Numbered from the stretch's first letter, positions 28,704 to 39,120 are shown. The stretch is DNA of 57,641 nucleotides from Rhodobacterales bacterium (GCA_009993005.1 JAACUH010000080.1:1-57641); one strand, 5' to 3'. A program made the numbers and translations. Notes: generated from the sequence alone by a model not told the origin.

Positions 28704-30596
28704 TCAGCCGCGCGCGTAGCCCAGTGGCTGCAGCGCGGCGCGGATCTCGTCGAGGATGGCGGGATCGTCGATGGTCGCGGGCATCTTGAAGTCCTGACCG
28801 TCGGCGATCTTGCCCATCGTCGCGCGCAGGATCTTGCCTGACCGCGTCTTGGGCAGCCTCTCGACCACGCAGGCGAGCTTGAACGCCGCGACCGGGCCGA
28901 TCTGGTCGCGCACGCGCGCCACCTCTTCCTTCACGATCTCGGCGGCAGAGCGGGTGCAGCCCCGGTTGAGGCAGAGAAAGCCCAGCGGCAACTGCCCCTT
29001 GAGCGCGTCCGCCACGCCGATCACCGCGCATTCCGCGACATCGGGGTGGCCGGCCAGCACCTCTTCGATGGCGCCGGTGGACAGCCGGTGGCCCGCCACG
29101 TTGATCACGTCATCGGTGCGCGCCATGATGTAGAGATAGCCGTCCGCGTCGCACATCCCCGCATCCCCGGTCTCGTAATAGCCCGGAAAGGTGGTGAGGT
29201 AGGATTTGACAAAGCGCTCCTCGGCATTCCACAGCGTCGGCAGCGTGCCCGGCGGCAGCGGCAGCTTGACCGTGATCGCGCCCAGCGTGCCTGCCGGCAC
29301 CTCGTGGCCGTCCTCGCCCAGAATGCGCACGTCATAGCCCGGCATCGGCACGGTGGGCGAGCCGATCTTGACCGGCAGCGCCTCGATCCCCAGCGGGTTG
29401 CCCGCGATGGTATAGCCGGTCTCGGTCTGCCACCAATGGTCGATCACCGGGATGTTCAGCGCCTTTTGCGCCCACAGGATCGTGTCGGGGTCGGCGCGTT
29501 CGCCCGCGAGATAGAGCGCGCGCAGGTGGCTCAGGTCGTAATCGGCCATCAGCAGGCCATCGGGATCCTCGCGCTTGATCGCGCGCAGCGCGGTCGGGGC
29601 GGTAAAGAAGGAGCGCACATCGTGCTCTGCAATCACCCGCCAGAAGGTGCCGGCATCGGGGGTGCCGACCGGCTTGCCCTCGAACACCACGGTGGTGTTG
29701 CCGTGGATGAGCGGGGCATAGCAGATATAGCTGTGCCCCACGACCCAGCCCACGTCGGAGGCGGCCCAGAACACCTCACCGGGTTGCACGTTGTAGATCG
29801 CCTGCATCGTCCAGTCGAGCGCGACGAGGTGCCCGCCCGTGGGCCGCACCACGCCCTTGGGCGCGCCGGTGGTGCCGGACGTGTAGAGGATATAGGCCGG
29901 ATGGTTGCCCTCGACCGGGACACAGTCGGCCGGGGTGACGCCATACTGGAACGCGTGCCAGTCGAGATCGCGCCCGGGGATCAGCGTGGCGACCTCCTGT
30001 TCGCGCTGGAAGATCACGCAGAAATCGGGCTTGTGGCGCGCCTGCGCGATGGCGGCATCGACGAGCGGCTTGTAATGCACCACGCGCCCCGGTTCGACCC
30101 CGCAGGAGGCCGCGATAACCGCCTTGGGGGTGGCGTCATCGATCCGCACGGCCAGTTCATGCGCCGCGAAACCGCCAAAGACGACCGAATGGATCGCCCC
30201 GATCCGCGCGCAGGCGAGCATCGCCTCGAGCGCCTCGGGCACCATCGGCATGTAGATGATGACGCGGTCGCCCTTGCCGATGCCGCGGGCGCGCAGCGCG
30301 CCGGCGAGACTGGCCACGCGGGTCTGCAATTCGCCGTAGCTGATATGGCGGACGGTGCCGGTGACGGGGCTGTCATGGATGATGGCGATGCGGTCGCCAT
30401 GTCCGGCCGCGACATGGCGGTCAACGGCGTTCCAGCAGGTGTTGACCATGCCGTCGCTGAACCATTCATAGAGCGGCGCGCGGTCGGCGTCGAGCGCGCG
30501 CGATGGTGCCACGTCCCAGTCGATGGCCTGCGCGGCCTGCATCCAGAAGCCTTCGGGGTCGGCCTTCCAGCCGTCGTAGATCTCGCGGTATCCCAT
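28704..30596 (-). CDS. prpE: Propionyl-CoA synthetase PrpE
   Basis: ATP-dependent activation of propionate to propionyl-CoA (AMP-forming ligase). The 630 residues begin MGYREIYDGWKADPEGFW, typical of PrpE and distinct from acetyl-CoA synthetase. The ANL core motif is ILYTSGTTGAPKGVVRPTGG, the adenylate motif includes WWQTETGY, and the C-terminal catalytic lysine is Lys588 in KTRSGKILR. Propionyl-CoA produced here would feed methylcitrate or methylmalonyl pathways, neither of which is in this window. It lies downstream of maeB on the same strand, 260 nt away, with a hairpin-tail element in the gap. Confidence 0.93.
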   Translation of the reverse strand: MGYREIYDGWKADPEGFWMQAAQAIDWDVAPSRALDADRAPLYEWFSDGMVNTCWNAVDRHVAAGHGDRIAIIHDSPVTGTVRHISYGELQTRVASLAGALRARGIGKGDRVIIYMPMVPEALEAMLACARIGAIHSVVFGGFAAHELAVRIDDATPKAVIAASCGVEPGRVVHYKPLVDAAIAQARHKPDFCVIFQREQEVATLIPGRDLDWHAFQYGVTPADCVPVEGNHPAYILYTSGTTGAPKGVVRPTGGHLVALDWTMQAIYNVQPGEVFWAASDVGWVVGHSYICYAPLIHGNTTVVFEGKPVGTPDAGTFWRVIAEHDVRSFFTAPTALRAIKREDPDGLLMADYDLSHLRALYLAGERADPDTILWAQKALNIPVIDHWWQTETGYTIAGNPLGIEALPVKIGSPTVPMPGYDVRILGEDGHEVPAGTLGAITVKLPLPPGTLPTLWNAEERFVKSYLTTFPGYYETGDAGMCDADGYLYIMARTDDVINVAGHRLSTGAIEEVLAGHPDVAECAVIGVADALKGQLPLGFLCLNRGCTRSAAEIVKEEVARVRDQIGPVAAFKLACVVERLPKTRSGKILRATMGKIADGQDFKMPATIDDPAILDEIRAALQPLGYARG

Positions 30597-30710
30597 GGTA
30601 TTCAGCTCCTCCCGCCGTGGTCTTACGGTGCGCGATCCTGCCGCGAAAGCGACATCTTGTCACGTTTAGCGCTGACATCGGGGCGCAATCGCGGATGGAT
30701 AGGGCGCAGT

Positions 30711-30755
30711 GGGGGCCAGCCCCCACACCCCCGGGATATTTATGGCCAAAAGATG
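30711..30755 (+). repeat. Hairpin-tail element, copy 7 (plus)
   Basis: A GGGGG/CCCCC hairpin is followed by CACCCCCGGGATATTTA and GGCCAAAAGATG. It lies in the 260-nt gap between maeB and prpE and is antisense to both, so it is not positioned as a terminator for either. I see no other feature in this gap. Confidence 0.75.
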
Positions 30756-30856
30756 GGGGCAGGGCGCGCGGCTGATGCCGGGCGGCCCGAGGCCCCGCCC
30801 GCAGGGGCGGGGGCGAGACAGGAGGCGTGCGCCGCAGGCGCTCTGCCGGATCAGGC

Positions 30857-33148
30857 CTATCCGTAGAGCGCGACAGGGGTTCCTGCGAGGGCCGAGATGT
30901 TGAGCAGGCCGCGCGGGGTGATCGAGGGGGTGACGATATTGGCGCGGTTGCCCATCCCCATCAGGATCGGCCCGACCTCGAGCCCGCCGGCGCGCATCTT
31001 GAGAATGTTGCGCACGCCCGAGGCGGCGTCGGTATTGGCAAAGACCAGTGCGTTGGCCGCGCCCACGATCCGCGATCCGGGAAAGATGCGGTCGCGCAGG
31101 TCGGGGTCCAGGGCCGCGTCGATATGCATTTCGCCCTCATAGGCGAAATCGCGCGGCGCGCTGTCGAGGAGTGCAAGGGCGCCGCGCATCCGCCGGCCGG
31201 TGTCGCAGTCGAGGTTGCCGAATTGCGAATGCGAACACAGTGCGATCTTGGGCTCGAGCCCAAAGCGGCGGACATGGCGCGCGCAGGCGATCACCGTTTC
31301 CGCGATCTGTTCCGGCGAGGGTTCGGGATGGACCTGGGTGTCGGCCACGAACAGCGGCCCATCCTCGAGAATCATCAGCGAAAGCGCGCCGATCGGGTGG
31401 TGCACCGCGTCGCCCAGCACCTGTGTCACATAGTTGAGATGCCACAGGAACTGCCCGAAGGTGCCACAGATCATGCTGTCGGCCTCGCCGCGCTGGACCA
31501 TGACGGCGGCGATGGCTGTGGTATTGGTACGCATGATCGCCTTGGCGAGGTCCGGCGTCACGCCGCGCCGCGCCATCAGGTCGTGATAGCTGCCCCAATA
31601 GTCGCGGTAGCGGTGGTCGTTTTCGGGGTTCACCAGCCGGAAATCGACATTGGGCCGGATCTTGAGCCCCGCGCGTTCGCAGCGCGCCTCGATCACCTCG
31701 GGCCGCCCGATCAGGATCGGGATGTCTGTCGTCTCCTCCATCATCGCCTGCGCCGCGCGCAGCACGCGCTCGTCCTCGCCTTCGGCCAGCACGATGCGGC
31801 GGTTGGCGGTGCGCGCCGCCTCGAACACCCGGCGCATGATGAAGGCGGAACGGAACACCGACCCGTCGAGCCGCTCGCGATAGGCCTTGAGGTCGGCGAT
31901 GGGGCGGGTGGCGACCCCGGTCTCCATCGCCGCGCGCGCCACGGCGCTGGCCACGACGCCGATCAGGCGCGGGTCGAACGGTTTGGGGATCAGATAGTCA
32001 GGGCCAAAGGTCATCCGCTCGCCCCGATAGGCGGCGGCGGCCTCGGCGCTGGTGGTGGCGCGGGCGAGTTCTGCGATGCCCTCGATGCAGGCGATCTTCA
32101 TCGCCTCGTTGATTTCGGTCGCCCCGACATCCAGCGCCCCCCGGAAGATGAAGGGGAAGCAGAGCACGTTGTTGACCTGATTGGGATAATCCGACCGGCC
32201 CGTGGCGATGATCGCATCAGGGGCCACGGCGCGCGCGGCTGTCGGGTCGATCTCGGGCGAGGGGTTGGCCAGCGCAAAGATGATCGGACGTGGCGCCATC
32301 CTGGCCACCATGTCGGGCGTCAGCACGCCCGGCCCGGACAGACCCAGGAACATGTCCGCCCCCGCGATCACATCTGCCAGCGTCGCGGGCGTGGTGCCCT
32401 GCGCATAGGCGGCCTTTTGCGGGGTCATGTCCTGAGTGCGGCCGTTGTAGACCAGCCCGGCGAGGTCGCAGAGCCACACGTTCTCGCGCCGCACGCCCAG
32501 TTGCAGCAGCATGTTCAGGCAGGCGATCCCCGCCGCCCCGCCCCCGGTCGACACGATCCTGATGTCGGAAAACGCCTTGCCCGCCACGCGCAGCGCATTG
32601 GTCGCCGCCGCGCCCACGACGATGGCCGTGCCGTGCTGATCGTCGTGAAAGACCGGGATTTTCATGCGCGCGCGGCACAGCTCCTCGACGATGAAACAGT
32701 CGGGCGCCTTGATGTCCTCGAGGTTGATCGCGCCGAAGGTGGGCTCCAGCGCGCAGACGATATCGGCGAGTTTATGCGGGTCGGGCTCGTTCAACTCGAT
32801 GTCGAAACAGTCGATATTGGCGAATTTCTTGAAGAGCACCGCCTTGCCTTCCATCACCGGCTTGGACGCCAGCGCGCCGATATTGCCCAGCCCGAGCACC
32901 GCCGTGCCATTGGTGACGACCGCCACCAGATTGCCGCGCGCGGTATAGTCGCGCGCGGTGTCCGGGCTGGCCTTGATCTCGAGACAGGCCTCGGCCACGC
33001 CGGGCGAATAGGCGCGGCTGAGGTCGCGGCCGTTGGCCAGAGGCTTGGTCGCGCGGATCTCGAGCTTGCCGGGCTTGGGAAAGCGGTGATAATCGAGCGC
33101 CGCCCGCCGCAGGCTGTCGTGATCCTCGTCACGCGATGTCTCGGTCAT
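30857..33148 (-). CDS. maeB: NADP-dependent malic enzyme with phosphotransacetylase-like C-terminus
   Basis: Oxidative decarboxylation of malate to pyruvate with formation of NADPH. The start is ATG 33148 ([21 protein letters not shown]), preceded by GGAGGGG; an earlier in-frame ATG at 33184 has no comparable site. The 763 residues form two parts. The malic enzyme domain (about 1-425) has [39 protein letters not shown] with the NAD-type fold, and [20 protein letters not shown] phosphate acetyltransferase-like domain (about 430-763) contains [18 protein letters not shown] and is thought to be regulatory. This two-part layout is normal for MaeB. Confidence 0.95.
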   Translation of the reverse strand: MTETSRDEDHDSLRRAALDYHRFPKPGKLEIRATKPLANGRDLSRAYSPGVAEACLEIKASPDTARDYTARGNLVAVVTNGTAVLGLGNIGALASKPVMEGKAVLFKKFANIDCFDIELNEPDPHKLADIVCALEPTFGAINLEDIKAPDCFIVEELCRARMKIPVFHDDQHGTAIVVGAAATNALRVAGKAFSDIRIVSTGGGAAGIACLNMLLQLGVRRENVWLCDLAGLVYNGRTQDMTPQKAAYAQGTTPATLADVIAGADMFLGLSGPGVLTPDMVARMAPRPIIFALANPSPEIDPTAARAVAPDAIIATGRSDYPNQVNNVLCFPFIFRGALDVGATEINEAMKIACIEGIAELARATTSAEAAAAYRGERMTFGPDYLIPKPFDPRLIGVVASAVARAAMETGVATRPIADLKAYRERLDGSVFRSAFIMRRVFEAARTANRRIVLAEGEDERVLRAAQAMMEETTDIPILIGRPEVIEARCERAGLKIRPNVDFRLVNPENDHRYRDYWGSYHDLMARRGVTPDLAKAIMRTNTTAIAAVMVQRGEADSMICGTFGQFLWHLNYVTQVLGDAVHHPIGALSLMILEDGPLFVADTQVHPEPSPEQIAETVIACARHVRRFGLEPKIALCSHSQFGNLDCDTGRRMRGALALLDSAPRDFAYEGEMHIDAALDPDLRDRIFPGSRIVGAANALVFANTDAASGVRNILKMRAGGLEVGPILMGMGNRANIVTPSITPRGLLNISALAGTPVALYG

Positions 33149-33275
33149 GAAATCCCCTCCGGCAGATAGTTCAGCATTAAACAATTCGGCGGGCCCGCGC
33201 GGCGCGCCCCCGCCTGCGATTAATCACGAATGCGGGGCTCTTGCAAATCCCCATGGGCGGCGACAGGGTCGCGGG

Positions 33276-34361
33276 ATGACCAGCCCGATCCTCGCCGAGG
33301 CCCGCCTTTCCACCACCGACCTGCGGGCCGACCTTGCCTTTTTTGGTCAGGTGCTCGGGATGCGGCTCGACCAGATCCATCCCGCCGACAACCCGGCCGT
33401 GGCGGTCCTCTCGGGCCACGGGCTGCGCGTGCGGCTGATGGCCGGCTTGCCGGAGACGCCCGGCACGCTGTGCCTTCGCACCGACGATCCTGCCTTTGCC
33501 GGCGGAAAACAGCACCTTGTTGCGCCCGGCGGCACGCGGATCGAGGTTGCGGCGCTCAACCCGCCTGTGGTGGTGCCACCGACCGCCCACGCCTTTGTCG
33601 TGCGACGCCTCGCCGACGGCGCGCCCTGGGTGATCGGCCGTGCGGGCATGCATTACCGCGATCTCGTGCCCTCTCGCCTGGGCGGCGCGATGATCGCAAG
33701 CCATATCCGCATCCCCGACGGCGGGCCGGTCCCCGACATGGTGCATTTCCACAAGGTCGGCTTCCAGCTCATCTTCTGCCTCAGAGGCTGGGTTGACGTC
33801 GTCTACGAGGATCAGGGCGGCCCCCTGCGTCTGTCTCCCGGCGACTGTTTCATCCAGCCGCCCGAGATCCGGCACCGCGTGCTGCAGGCCAGCGACGGGA
33901 TCGAGGTGATCGAGATCGGCGTGCCCGCCGACCATGTGACCGAGATCGACCATGCAATGACCCTGCCGACCCCGCATCTGCGCCCCGACCGCCGCTGGCA
34001 GGGTCAGCGCTTTGTGCACAATCGCGCCGAGGGCGCGCCCTGGATGCCCCACCGGCTGTCCGGCTACATCGCCCGCGACACCACTATCGCGGCCAACACC
34101 GACAACACCGCTACCGTGCGCGTTGTTCGAAAAGGACAAGGTTTGCCCGGAATGACCGCACATGATGCCGATATCATGTTCGGTTTCGTCATGTCAGGTG
34201 CCGTGCGGCTGCTGGGCGAAGGTCAGCCCGACATGCCGCTCACCCCCGGCGACGCCTTCGTCATACCGCCCGGCATGGCAACCTGCCTCGCCGCGCCCTC
34301 GGATGATCTTGAACTGCTCGAAGTGGCGCTTCCCGGCGATTTCACGACCACGCCCTGCTGA
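33276..34361 (+). CDS. Glyoxalase-like / double-cupin domain protein
   Basis: A 361-residue cytoplasmic protein starting at ATG 33276. Residues 1-110 resemble a glyoxalase/dioxygenase-fold half domain (LSTTDLRADLAFFGQVLGMRL is the usual start of such modules). Two cupin barrels follow: the first around 140-230 (MVHFHKVGFQLIFCLRGWVD, LSPGDCFIQPPEIRHRV) and the second around 285-350 (ADIMFGFVMSGAVRLLGEG, LTPGDAFVIPPGMATCL). HFH in cupin 1 could bind metal, whereas cupin 2 lacks clear histidines. It lies upstream of cdd, 118 nt away across a reversed hairpin-tail element. Substrate and reaction are unknown. Confidence 0.8.
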   Translation: MTSPILAEARLSTTDLRADLAFFGQVLGMRLDQIHPADNPAVAVLSGHGLRVRLMAGLPETPGTLCLRTDDPAFAGGKQHLVAPGGTRIEVAALNPPVVVPPTAHAFVVRRLADGAPWVIGRAGMHYRDLVPSRLGGAMIASHIRIPDGGPVPDMVHFHKVGFQLIFCLRGWVDVVYEDQGGPLRLSPGDCFIQPPEIRHRVLQASDGIEVIEIGVPADHVTEIDHAMTLPTPHLRPDRRWQGQRFVHNRAEGAPWMPHRLSGYIARDTTIAANTDNTATVRVVRKGQGLPGMTAHDADIMFGFVMSGAVRLLGEGQPDMPLTPGDAFVIPPGMATCLAAPSDDLELLEVALPGDFTTTPC

Positions 34362-34418
34362 CATCTTTTGGCCCCAAATATCCCGGGGGGGCGCCGCAGG
34401 CGCGGGGGCAGCGCCCCC
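34362..34418 (-). repeat. Hairpin-tail element, copy 8 (minus)
   Basis: Begins immediately after the stop of the cupin gene, in reverse orientation, so it is antisense to both flanking plus-strand genes. It differs at only three of 57 positions from the copy inside xdhB. It contains a GCGCC/GGCGC stem and a GGGGGC/GCCCCC-type hairpin. Confidence 0.85.
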
Positions 34419-34479
34419 TGCGACGCTTGCAAATATCCGCCAAGCCAAAGACAGTGTGCCAAAAGTGAAAGGTTCCCCG

Positions 34480-34899
34480 ATGACCACGACCTCCCCGCTG
34501 ATGCAACAGGCGCTTGCCGCCCGTGACCATGCCTATGCCCCCTATTCGCAGTTCAAGGTCGGCGCCGCGATCCGCGCCGCCTCGGGCCGCGTCTATCAGG
34601 GCGTCAATGTCGAGAATGCCGCCTATCCCGAAGGCACCTGTGCCGAGGCCGGTGCCATCGCGGCGATGATCCTGGGCGGCGATACGGTGATCGCCGAGGT
34701 CGCCGTGGTCGCCGATGCGACCGTCCCGGTCAGCCCCTGCGGCGGTTGCCGGCAAAAGCTGGCCGAGTTCGGTGCGGCCGATGTGCCCGTCACCATGGCC
34801 AATCTCGTGGGCGCCAGCCGGACCATGACGCTGGCCGAGCTTCTCCCCGGCGCCTTCGAGAAATCGCACATGGGCGAGTCCACCATGGGCGAGCACTAG
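34480..34899 (+). CDS. cdd: Cytidine deaminase
   Basis: Deaminates cytidine and deoxycytidine to uridine and deoxyuridine. The 139-residue product starts at ATG 34480 (MTTTSPLMQQALAARDHAY). The zinc site is complete: Cys54 and catalytic Glu56 in EGTCAEAGAI, and Cys87 and Cys90 in PCGGCRQ. The substrate motif NVENAAYPEG is intact. A longer upstream frame is antisense-like through the repeat and was rejected. It is the first gene of the salvage operon: deoA starts 3 nt after its stop. Confidence 0.96.
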   Translation: MTTTSPLMQQALAARDHAYAPYSQFKVGAAIRAASGRVYQGVNVENAAYPEGTCAEAGAIAAMILGGDTVIAEVAVVADATVPVSPCGGCRQKLAEFGAADVPVTMANLVGASRTMTLAELLPGAFEKSHMGESTMGEH

Positions 34900-34901
34900 C
34901 C

Positions 34902-36203
34902 GTGGACGCCCGGGCCATCATCGCGCGCCTGCGCAAGGGCCAGGTGCCGGACGCGGCCGAATTGCGCTGGTTTGCCACGGGCCTCGCCTCGGGCGCGGTG
35001 TCGGACGCGCAGGCTGGGGCCTTTGCGATGGCGGTCTGCCTGCGGGGCCTAGGGGATGAGGGGCGTGTGGCGCTGACGCTCGCCATGCGCGACTCGGGCG
35101 ATGTGCTCAGGTGGGATCTGCCGGGCCCGGTGCTCGACAAGCATTCGACCGGCGGCGTGGGCGATTGCGTCTCGCTCCTGCTCGCCCCCGCGCTCGCGGC
35201 CTGCGGGGTCTATGTGCCGATGATCTCGGGCCGCGGGCTGGGCCATACCGGTGGCACGCTCGACAAGATGGAGGCGATCCCGGGGGTGCGCGCCCAGATC
35301 TCCGAGGCGCGGCTGCGCGAGATCACGGCCCGCGTGGGCTGCGCCATCGTCGGCGCCACCGGCACCATTGCCCCCGCCGACAAGCGGCTCTACGCGATCC
35401 GCGACGTGACCGGCACGGTGGAAAGCATCGATCTCATCACCGCCTCGATCCTGTCGAAAAAGCTCGCGGCCGGGCTGGGTGGTCTGGTGCTCGATGTCAA
35501 GGTCGGCTCCGGCGCCTTCATGAAGACCGCGCAGGACGCCCGCGCGCTGGCGACAGCGCTGGTGAGCACCGCCAATGGCGCCGGCTGCCCCACGGCCGCC
35601 TTCATCACCGACATGGACCAGCCGCTGTGTTCGAGCCTCGGCAATGCGCTCGAGGTCGCGCTCTGCATGGAGGTGCTGGCGGGCAACCGCGCTGCCGCGC
35701 CGCGTCTGCATGACCTGACCGTGGCGCTGGGCGGAAGGGTCATGGCGCTGGCGGGCGAGGCCGAGGGCGAGGCGGAAGAGATGATCGCCGAGGCGCTGTC
35801 GTCAGGCCGCGCCATGGACCGGTTCGCCGATATGGTCGTGGCCCTGGGCGGCCCGCCCGACATGGCCGAGGACTGGCGCACCCATCTGCCGCAGGCCCCC
35901 GTCCTGGGCGACGTGCTGGCGCGCGAGGCGGGCCATGTGGCGGCGATGGATGGCGAGGCGCTGGGCCTTGCCGTGGTGGCGCTGGGCGGCGGGCGGCGGG
36001 TCGAGACCGACCGCATCGACCCCGCCGTCGGGCTGTCGGACGTGGTCGCCCATGGCCAATGGGTGGACAAGGGCCAGCCGCTCGCCACGATCCACGCCCA
36101 TGATGAGGGCACGGCCGAACAGGCCGCGCGCGCCGTCCTGGCGGCTGTGACATTGGGCGAGGCGCCGGAACCGCTGGCGCTCATCCGCGAAAGGATCGGT
36201 TGA
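34902..36203 (+). CDS. deoA: Thymidine phosphorylase
   Basis: Phosphorolysis of thymidine and deoxyuridine to the base and 2-deoxyribose-1-phosphate. The frame begins with GTG at 34902, 3 nt after cdd (VDARAIIARLRKGQVPDAAE), giving 433 residues. Motifs are KHSTGGVGDCVSLLLAPALA (phosphate loop), SGRGLGHTGGTLDKMEAIPG (family signature) and the anion-site DVKVGSGAFMKT. The C-terminal domain is complete (GLSDVVAHGQWVDKGQPLA). Its final base is shared with the deoB start (TGATG). Confidence 0.95.
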   Translation: MDARAIIARLRKGQVPDAAELRWFATGLASGAVSDAQAGAFAMAVCLRGLGDEGRVALTLAMRDSGDVLRWDLPGPVLDKHSTGGVGDCVSLLLAPALAACGVYVPMISGRGLGHTGGTLDKMEAIPGVRAQISEARLREITARVGCAIVGATGTIAPADKRLYAIRDVTGTVESIDLITASILSKKLAAGLGGLVLDVKVGSGAFMKTAQDARALATALVSTANGAGCPTAAFITDMDQPLCSSLGNALEVALCMEVLAGNRAAAPRLHDLTVALGGRVMALAGEAEGEAEEMIAEALSSGRAMDRFADMVVALGGPPDMAEDWRTHLPQAPVLGDVLAREAGHVAAMDGEALGLAVVALGGGRRVETDRIDPAVGLSDVVAHGQWVDKGQPLATIHAHDEGTAEQAARAVLAAVTLGEAPEPLALIRERIG

Positions 36204-37444
36204 TGGCGCGCGCTTTTCTGGTGGTGATGGATTCGGTCGGCATCGGCGGCGCGCCCGACGCGGGCGCCTATTTCAACGGCGACCTGCCCGACAGTGGCGC
36301 CAATACGCTGGCGCATATCGCGCAGGCGCAGGCGGCGGCGGGCACACCCCTGCGGCTCGCCACGCTCGACGCGCTGGGGCTGGGGGCCGCACTGGAACTG
36401 GCGAGCGGGGCTGTCGTGCCGGGGCTTGGCGCCACGCCCGCCGGCGCCTGGGGGGCGGCGACAGAGGTCTCGCGTGGCAAGGATACGCCCTCGGGCCATT
36501 GGGAGATCGCCGGCGTGCCGGTGCCCTGGGACTGGGCCTATTTCCCGGTCACCGAACCGGTCTTTCCCGACGATCTGCTCTTGCGGGTCTGCGAGACCGC
36601 GGGCGTCGGCGGCACGCTGGGCAATTGCCATGCCTCGGGCACGGCGATCCTGGCGGAGCAGGGTGCGCGGCACATGAAAACCGGCTGGCCGATCTGCTAC
36701 ACCTCGTCCGATTCGGTGTTCCAGATCGCCGCACATGAAGAGGTGTTCGGCCTCGACCGGCTGTTGCACCTGTGCGAGACCATCGCCCCGGTGCTGCACG
36801 ACATGCGCATCGGCCGGGTCATCGCGCGGCCCTTTGTCGGCACGCCCGAGGCCGGGTTCACCCGCACCGCGAACCGGCATGACTATGCCATCGCGCCGCC
36901 CTCGCCCACGCTCTGCGACTGGGTGCAAGGCGCCGGGCGTCGGGTCTATGCTATTGGAAAGATTGGCGATATATTCTCCATGCGCGGCATCTGCGAGGTG
37001 CGCAAGGGGCGCGATGTGGCGCTGATGGGGCATCTGGGCGACCTGGTGGATGACGCCGCCGAAGGCTCGCTGACATTTGCCAATTTCGTGGAGTTCGACA
37101 GCGAATACGGCCACCGCCGCGATGTCGCGGGCTATGCCCGGCATCTGGAATGGTTTGATGTTGAACTATCCCGCCTTCTGCCGCGCCTGCGCCCCGGCGA
37201 CCTGATGGTCATCACCGCCGACCACGGCAATGACCCGACCTGGCCCGGCACCGACCACACCCGCGAACGGGTGCCGGTGCTGGTGCATGGCGCAGGCGTG
37301 CGGGCGCTGGGGCAGGTGGCATTCACTGACATCGCGGCCTCGGTCGCGGCGCATCTGGGCGTGCCCGCGCAGGGGCCCACGCAGGGGCCCGCGCAGGGGC
37401 CCGGGCTGCGTTCGGGGTTGCATTCGGGGCGGAGTTTCCTGTGA
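36203..37444 (+). CDS. deoB: Phosphopentomutase
   Basis: Converts (deoxy)ribose-1-phosphate to the 5-phosphate, linking DeoA to central metabolism. The ATG at 36203 overlaps the deoA stop; 413 residues. It belongs to the alkaline phosphatase superfamily, with metal and nucleophile regions FLVVMDSVGIGGAPDA and GKDTPSGHWEI, and C-terminal TADHGNDPTWPGTDHTRE. After the conserved AAHLGVPAQGP, the last about 20 residues are a repeat-derived tail (QGPTQGPAQGPGLRSGLHSG) encoded by a GCAGGGGCCC tandem repeat. This looks like a recent extension. Confidence 0.95.
   Translation: MARAFLVVMDSVGIGGAPDAGAYFNGDLPDSGANTLAHIAQAQAAAGTPLRLATLDALGLGAALELASGAVVPGLGATPAGAWGAATEVSRGKDTPSGHWEIAGVPVPWDWAYFPVTEPVFPDDLLLRVCETAGVGGTLGNCHASGTAILAEQGARHMKTGWPICYTSSDSVFQIAAHEEVFGLDRLLHLCETIAPVLHDMRIGRVIARPFVGTPEAGFTRTANRHDYAIAPPSPTLCDWVQGAGRRVYAIGKIGDIFSMRGICEVRKGRDVALMGHLGDLVDDAAEGSLTFANFVEFDSEYGHRRDVAGYARHLEWFDVELSRLLPRLRPGDLMVITADHGNDPTWPGTDHTRERVPVLVHGAGVRALGQVAFTDIAASVAAHLGVPAQGPTQGPAQGPGLRSGLHSGRSFL
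37369..37405 (+). repeat. 12-bp tandem repeat at the deoB 3' end
   Basis: Three near-identical GCAGGGGCCC-based 12-bp units encode the QGPTQGPAQGP tail of DeoB, just before the deoB stop and the add start codon. Confidence 0.75.
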
Positions 37445-38427
37445 CATTCGCATCGCTGCCCAAGGTCGAGCTTCACCTGCACCTCGAAGGCGGCGCGCCG
37501 CCCTCTTTCATCGCCGGGCTGGCGCGGGAAAAGCATATTGATATCAGCGGGATATTCCGCGAGGATGGCGGTTATAGATACCGCGACTTTGCCCATTTCC
37601 TGACCGTTTACGAGGCCGCCTGCACGACGCTGCAGACGCCGCAGGATTTCCACCGCCTGACGCTCGCTGTGCTGGAACAGAGCGCCGCGCATGGCGTGGT
37701 CTATTCCGAGACGTTCCTGTCGCCCGATTTCTGCGGCGGCGGCGATGTCGCTGCCTGGCGCGATTACCTCGCGGCCATCGCCGATGCGGCGGCCATCGCC
37801 GAGCGCAGCATGGGCATCACCCTGCGCGGTATCGTCACCTGCATCCGCCATTTCGGCCCCGATCAGGCGAAAACGGCGGCGCGCTGCGCGGCCGAGACGG
37901 CGGGGGGCTTTCTCACCGGTTTTGGCATGGCCGGGGCCGAGACGGTGGGGCGCCCGGGCGATTTTGCCTGGAGCTTTGACATGGCGCGCGAGGCCGGGTT
38001 GCGGCTGACCTGCCACGCGGGCGAATGGGGCGGGCCCGACATGGTGGCCGACACGCTGCGCGACCTTGCGCCCGAACGCATCGGCCATGGCATCAACGCC
38101 GCACGAGACCCTGCGCTGGTGGAGCGCATCGCCGAGGCCGGCGTGACGCTCGAGGTCTGCCCCGGATCAAACGTGTTCCTCGGCGCCGTGGCCTCGTGGA
38201 AAACGCATCCGATCAAGGACTTGCGCGACAGGGGTGTGCGCGTGACGGTCTCGACCGACGACCCGCCCTTCTTTGACACCACGATGACTGCCGAATACGA
38301 CAGGCTCGCGCGGACCTTTGGCTGGGACGAGGCCGATTTTGCCGCGCTCAACACGACCGCCCTTGACGCCGCCTTTTGCGACAGTGACACCAAGGCCCGT
38401 ATCGCCAAGCTGCTGGAGGCCAAATGA
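37441..38427 (+). CDS. add: Adenosine deaminase
   Basis: Hydrolytic deamination of adenosine and deoxyadenosine to inosine forms, which connects to the hypoxanthine oxidised by XDH. It starts with GTG at 37441, overlapping the deoB stop; 328 residues. Zinc ligands are His12 and His14 in ELHLHLEGG, and the catalytic region includes [15 protein letters not shown] and the Asp pair in [12 protein letters not shown]. The length and motif order fit the Add family; adenine deaminase is a less likely alternative. upp overlaps its end. Confidence 0.94.
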   Translation: MTFASLPKVELHLHLEGGAPPSFIAGLAREKHIDISGIFREDGGYRYRDFAHFLTVYEAACTTLQTPQDFHRLTLAVLEQSAAHGVVYSETFLSPDFCGGGDVAAWRDYLAAIADAAAIAERSMGITLRGIVTCIRHFGPDQAKTAARCAAETAGGFLTGFGMAGAETVGRPGDFAWSFDMAREAGLRLTCHAGEWGGPDMVADTLRDLAPERIGHGINAARDPALVERIAEAGVTLEVCPGSNVFLGAVASWKTHPIKDLRDRGVRVTVSTDDPPFFDTTMTAEYDRLARTFGWDEADFAALNTTALDAAFCDSDTKARIAKLLEAK

Positions 38428-39056
38428 CATCGCATCTGACCGTCGTCACCCATCCGCTGGTGCAGCACAAGCTGACGCTGATGCGCGACAAGGCGACCTC
38501 GACCAAGTCCTTTCGCCAGCTTTTGCGCGAGATCAGCCATCTGCTCGCCTATGAGGTCACGCGCGCGCTGCCGATGACCACCACCCGGATCGAAACCCCG
38601 CTCTGCGAGATGGATGCGCCGACCATCGAGGGCAAAAAGCTCGCGCTGATCTCGATCCTGCGGGCGGGCAACGGGCTGCTCGACGGCATTCTCGAGCTGA
38701 TCCCGGCGGCGCGGGTGGGTTTTGTCGGGCTCTACCGCGACCCCGAAACGCTCAAGCCGGTGCAATATTATTACAAGGTGCCCAGCGAGCTCGAGGACCG
38801 CGTGACCATCGTCGTCGATCCGATGCTCGCCACCGGCAATTCCTCGGCCGCCGCCGTGGATCTGCTCAAGGCCTCCGGCGCGCGCGACATCCGCTTCATG
38901 TGCCTGCTGGCCGCGCCCGAAGGGATCGCGCGGATGAAAGAGGCGCATCCCGATGTGCCGATCGTCACGGCTGCGGTCGATAGTCATCTGAATGACCACG
39001 GCTATATCGTGCCGGGGCTAGGGGATGCGGGCGACCGGATGTATGGCACAAAATAG
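38424..39056 (+). CDS. upp: Uracil phosphoribosyltransferase
   Basis: Salvages uracil with PRPP to UMP, completing the pathway cytidine to uridine to uracil to UMP. The 210-residue product starts at ATG 38424, overlapping the add stop. Typical Upp blocks are [32 protein letters not shown] and the PRPP loop [19 protein letters not shown]. The C-terminus [18 protein letters not shown] is the uracil-binding end. It is the last gene of the operon. A short GGGT/ACCC hairpin with only three T follows its stop. Confidence 0.97.
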   Translation: MTSHLTVVTHPLVQHKLTLMRDKATSTKSFRQLLREISHLLAYEVTRALPMTTTRIETPLCEMDAPTIEGKKLALISILRAGNGLLDGILELIPAARVGFVGLYRDPETLKPVQYYYKVPSELEDRVTIVVDPMLATGNSSAAAVDLLKASGARDIRFMCLLAAPEGIARMKEAHPDVPIVTAAVDSHLNDHGYIVPGLGDAGDRMYGTK

Positions 39057-39120
39057 GGTGTGACCCTTTACACAATGGCTTTTCTGGGGCAGTCTTTGTT
39101 GACTGATCCAGGGGGATTCC

